Positions 62,817 to 64,000 of a DNA stretch of 64,000 nucleotides are shown here, in pieces; position 1 is the first letter of the stretch, and each line of letters opens with the position of its first letter. The translations under genes and the position numbers were made by a program. Source of the stretch: Gracilariopsis chorda (taxonomy: Eukaryota; Rhodophyta; Florideophyceae; Gracilariales; Gracilariaceae). Location of the stretch: NCBI GenBank assembly GCA_003194525.1, contig NBIV01000296.1:32615-96614 (forward strand), written 5' to 3'. The notes beneath the pieces were generated by a model, which searched no databases, had not been told where the DNA came from, and was given only the letters and a program-made list of their open reading frames with translations.

Positions 62817-64000
62817 TCAGCGAATTATTCGGCACCTTCTGTCAAAATCGCGGGAGAAATACATGTCACCACCGTTGAAATTTGCAACCTCGCATTCACA
62901 CGTGGCCAGCAGTGGTCCCGCCTCGCCTCCATCGCGCACTTCCCGTTGGCCGGCGAATTTCCACGACTGCACTTGGGACCACGACAGGTCGAGCGCGGCG
63001 ACGGTCGGCTGCCACGCCGCATGCGTCGACGTCATCGCACACTCTCCGCTGCTCACGTCCCACAAACTGCTCACGTCCCGTCGACTAACCGTCACAACTT
63101 TCGAACCGTGCGCGTCCACCGCTACACGTTTCGCCTCACATTCCTGCACAAACATCGATCTCCCGTCTTCCGCGTTCCACACGCGCACCGTCTTGTCCCA
63201 AGACCCCGACACAATGCGCGTGCCGTCCGCGCTCACAGCCACGCACCGAACCCAATCAGTGTGACCGACGAGCGGCGCCGTCAGCGCCTCCCCGCTCTCC
63301 GCGTTCCACACGCGCACCGTCTTGTCCCGTGACCCCGACACAATGCGCCTGCCGTCTGCGCTCACAGCCACGTACGAAACGTCATGAGTGTGACCGACGA
63401 GCCGCGGCGTCAGCGCCTCCCCGCTCTGCGCGTTCCACACGCGAACCGTCTTGTCCAGAGCCCCCGACACAATGCGCGTGCCGTCCGCGCTCACAGCCAC
63501 GCACCGAACCCAATCAGTGTGACCGACGAGCGGCGCCGTCAGCGCCTCCCCGCTCTCCGCGTTCCACACGCGCACCGTCTTGTCCCAAGACCCCGACACA
63601 ATGCGCTTGCCGTCCGCGCTCACAGCCACGCACGAAAACCCAATCAGTGTGACCGACGAGCGGCGCCGTCAGCGCCTCCCCGCTCTGCGCGTTCCACACG
63701 CGCACCGTCTTATCCCAAGACCCCGACACAATGCGCTTGCCGTCCGCGCTCACAGCCACGCACGAAACCCAATCAGTGTGACCGACGGGCGGCACCGTCA
63801 GCGCCTCCCCGCTCTGCGCGTTCCACACGCGTACCGTCTTGTCCAGAGCCCCCGACACAATGCGCGTGCCGTCCGCGCTCACAGCCACGCACACAACCGA
63901 AGCAGTGTGACCGACGAGCGGCGGCGTCAGCGCCTCCCCGCTCTGCGCGTTCCACACGCGCACCGTCTTGTCCCGTGACCCCGACACAATGCGCGTGCCG
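62817..64000 (-). pseudogene. NLR paralogue, WD40 part only, with a one-base frameshift
   Basis: The minus-strand translation ends at TGA 62817-62819 and consists of WD40 units of the same 43-residue type (VRVWNAQSGEALT) running off the window edge, so the ATPase part lies outside. At least eight units are visible. The four nearest the 3' end are in one frame; at 63635-63638 a run of four A, where the sister unit at 63765 has three, shifts the frame, and the units beyond are in another frame. The C-terminal tail aligns with that of the left copy but differs at many residues. The shift truncates the propeller unless it is a sequence error. Confidence 0.85.

Overview
This is a eukaryotic nuclear window, most likely from a red alga of the Chondrus crispus kind. 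That guess rests on four things seen here: long intron-poor genes packed tightly in an island, broad stretches of decayed transposons between islands, no operon structure, and a eukaryotic core gene set (tRNA-splicing endonuclease, P4-ATPase, VPS33). The species is inferred, not proven.

Layout. From 1 to about 9.6 kb lie Ty3/gypsy retrotransposons: the 3' end of a chromodomain element with its 827-bp LTR, then a decayed minus-strand Ty3 element whose gag is split by a solo LTR. From 9.8 to 17.7 kb there are only fragments: a THO2-like piece, a dispersed gene-family relic and a LINE 3' end. From 17.8 to 21.5 kb is the main gene of the left half, a single-exon NLR-type receptor (helical N-terminus, NB-ARC with P-loop, Walker B, GLPL and an MHD-like motif, then a WD40 propeller with seven almost identical 43-residue repeats). 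Its 3' half and about 2 kb of downstream DNA recur in inverted orientation at 61.0-64.0 kb, a recent segmental duplication. The left copy carries a hAT transposon (24.9-27.6 kb) with a perfect 8-bp target duplication, and the right copy keeps the empty site.

From 28 to 45 kb is a nest of transposons: LTR relics, a Ty1/copia remnant, a Myb-like coiled-coil gene, a LINE split by an LTR, a PIF/Harbinger transposase, and a pogo/Tigger element with exact TA-flanked inverted repeats that is itself split by a solo LTR with a 5-bp target duplication.

From 45.3 to 60.5 kb is a gene island: an AIG1/GIMAP-like GTPase, an ankyrin protein with a long tyrosine-rich low-complexity region, a SAP-domain TSEN2 tRNA-splicing endonuclease subunit, a Neo1/ATP9-type flippase, a VPS33 tether subunit carrying a 1-nt frame break, and an unrecognised two-exon gene with a clear GT-AG intron. 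The last 3 kb is the inverted copy of the NLR locus, which runs off the window and has a single-base frameshift.

The most notable signal is the NLR pair. The untranslated DNA after the stop codon is nearly identical between the two copies, while the last coding codons differ mostly by amino-acid replacements. That pattern, together with near-identical WD40 repeats differing at fixed positions, points to a diversifying recognition receptor. No tRNA, rRNA or CRISPR array was seen.
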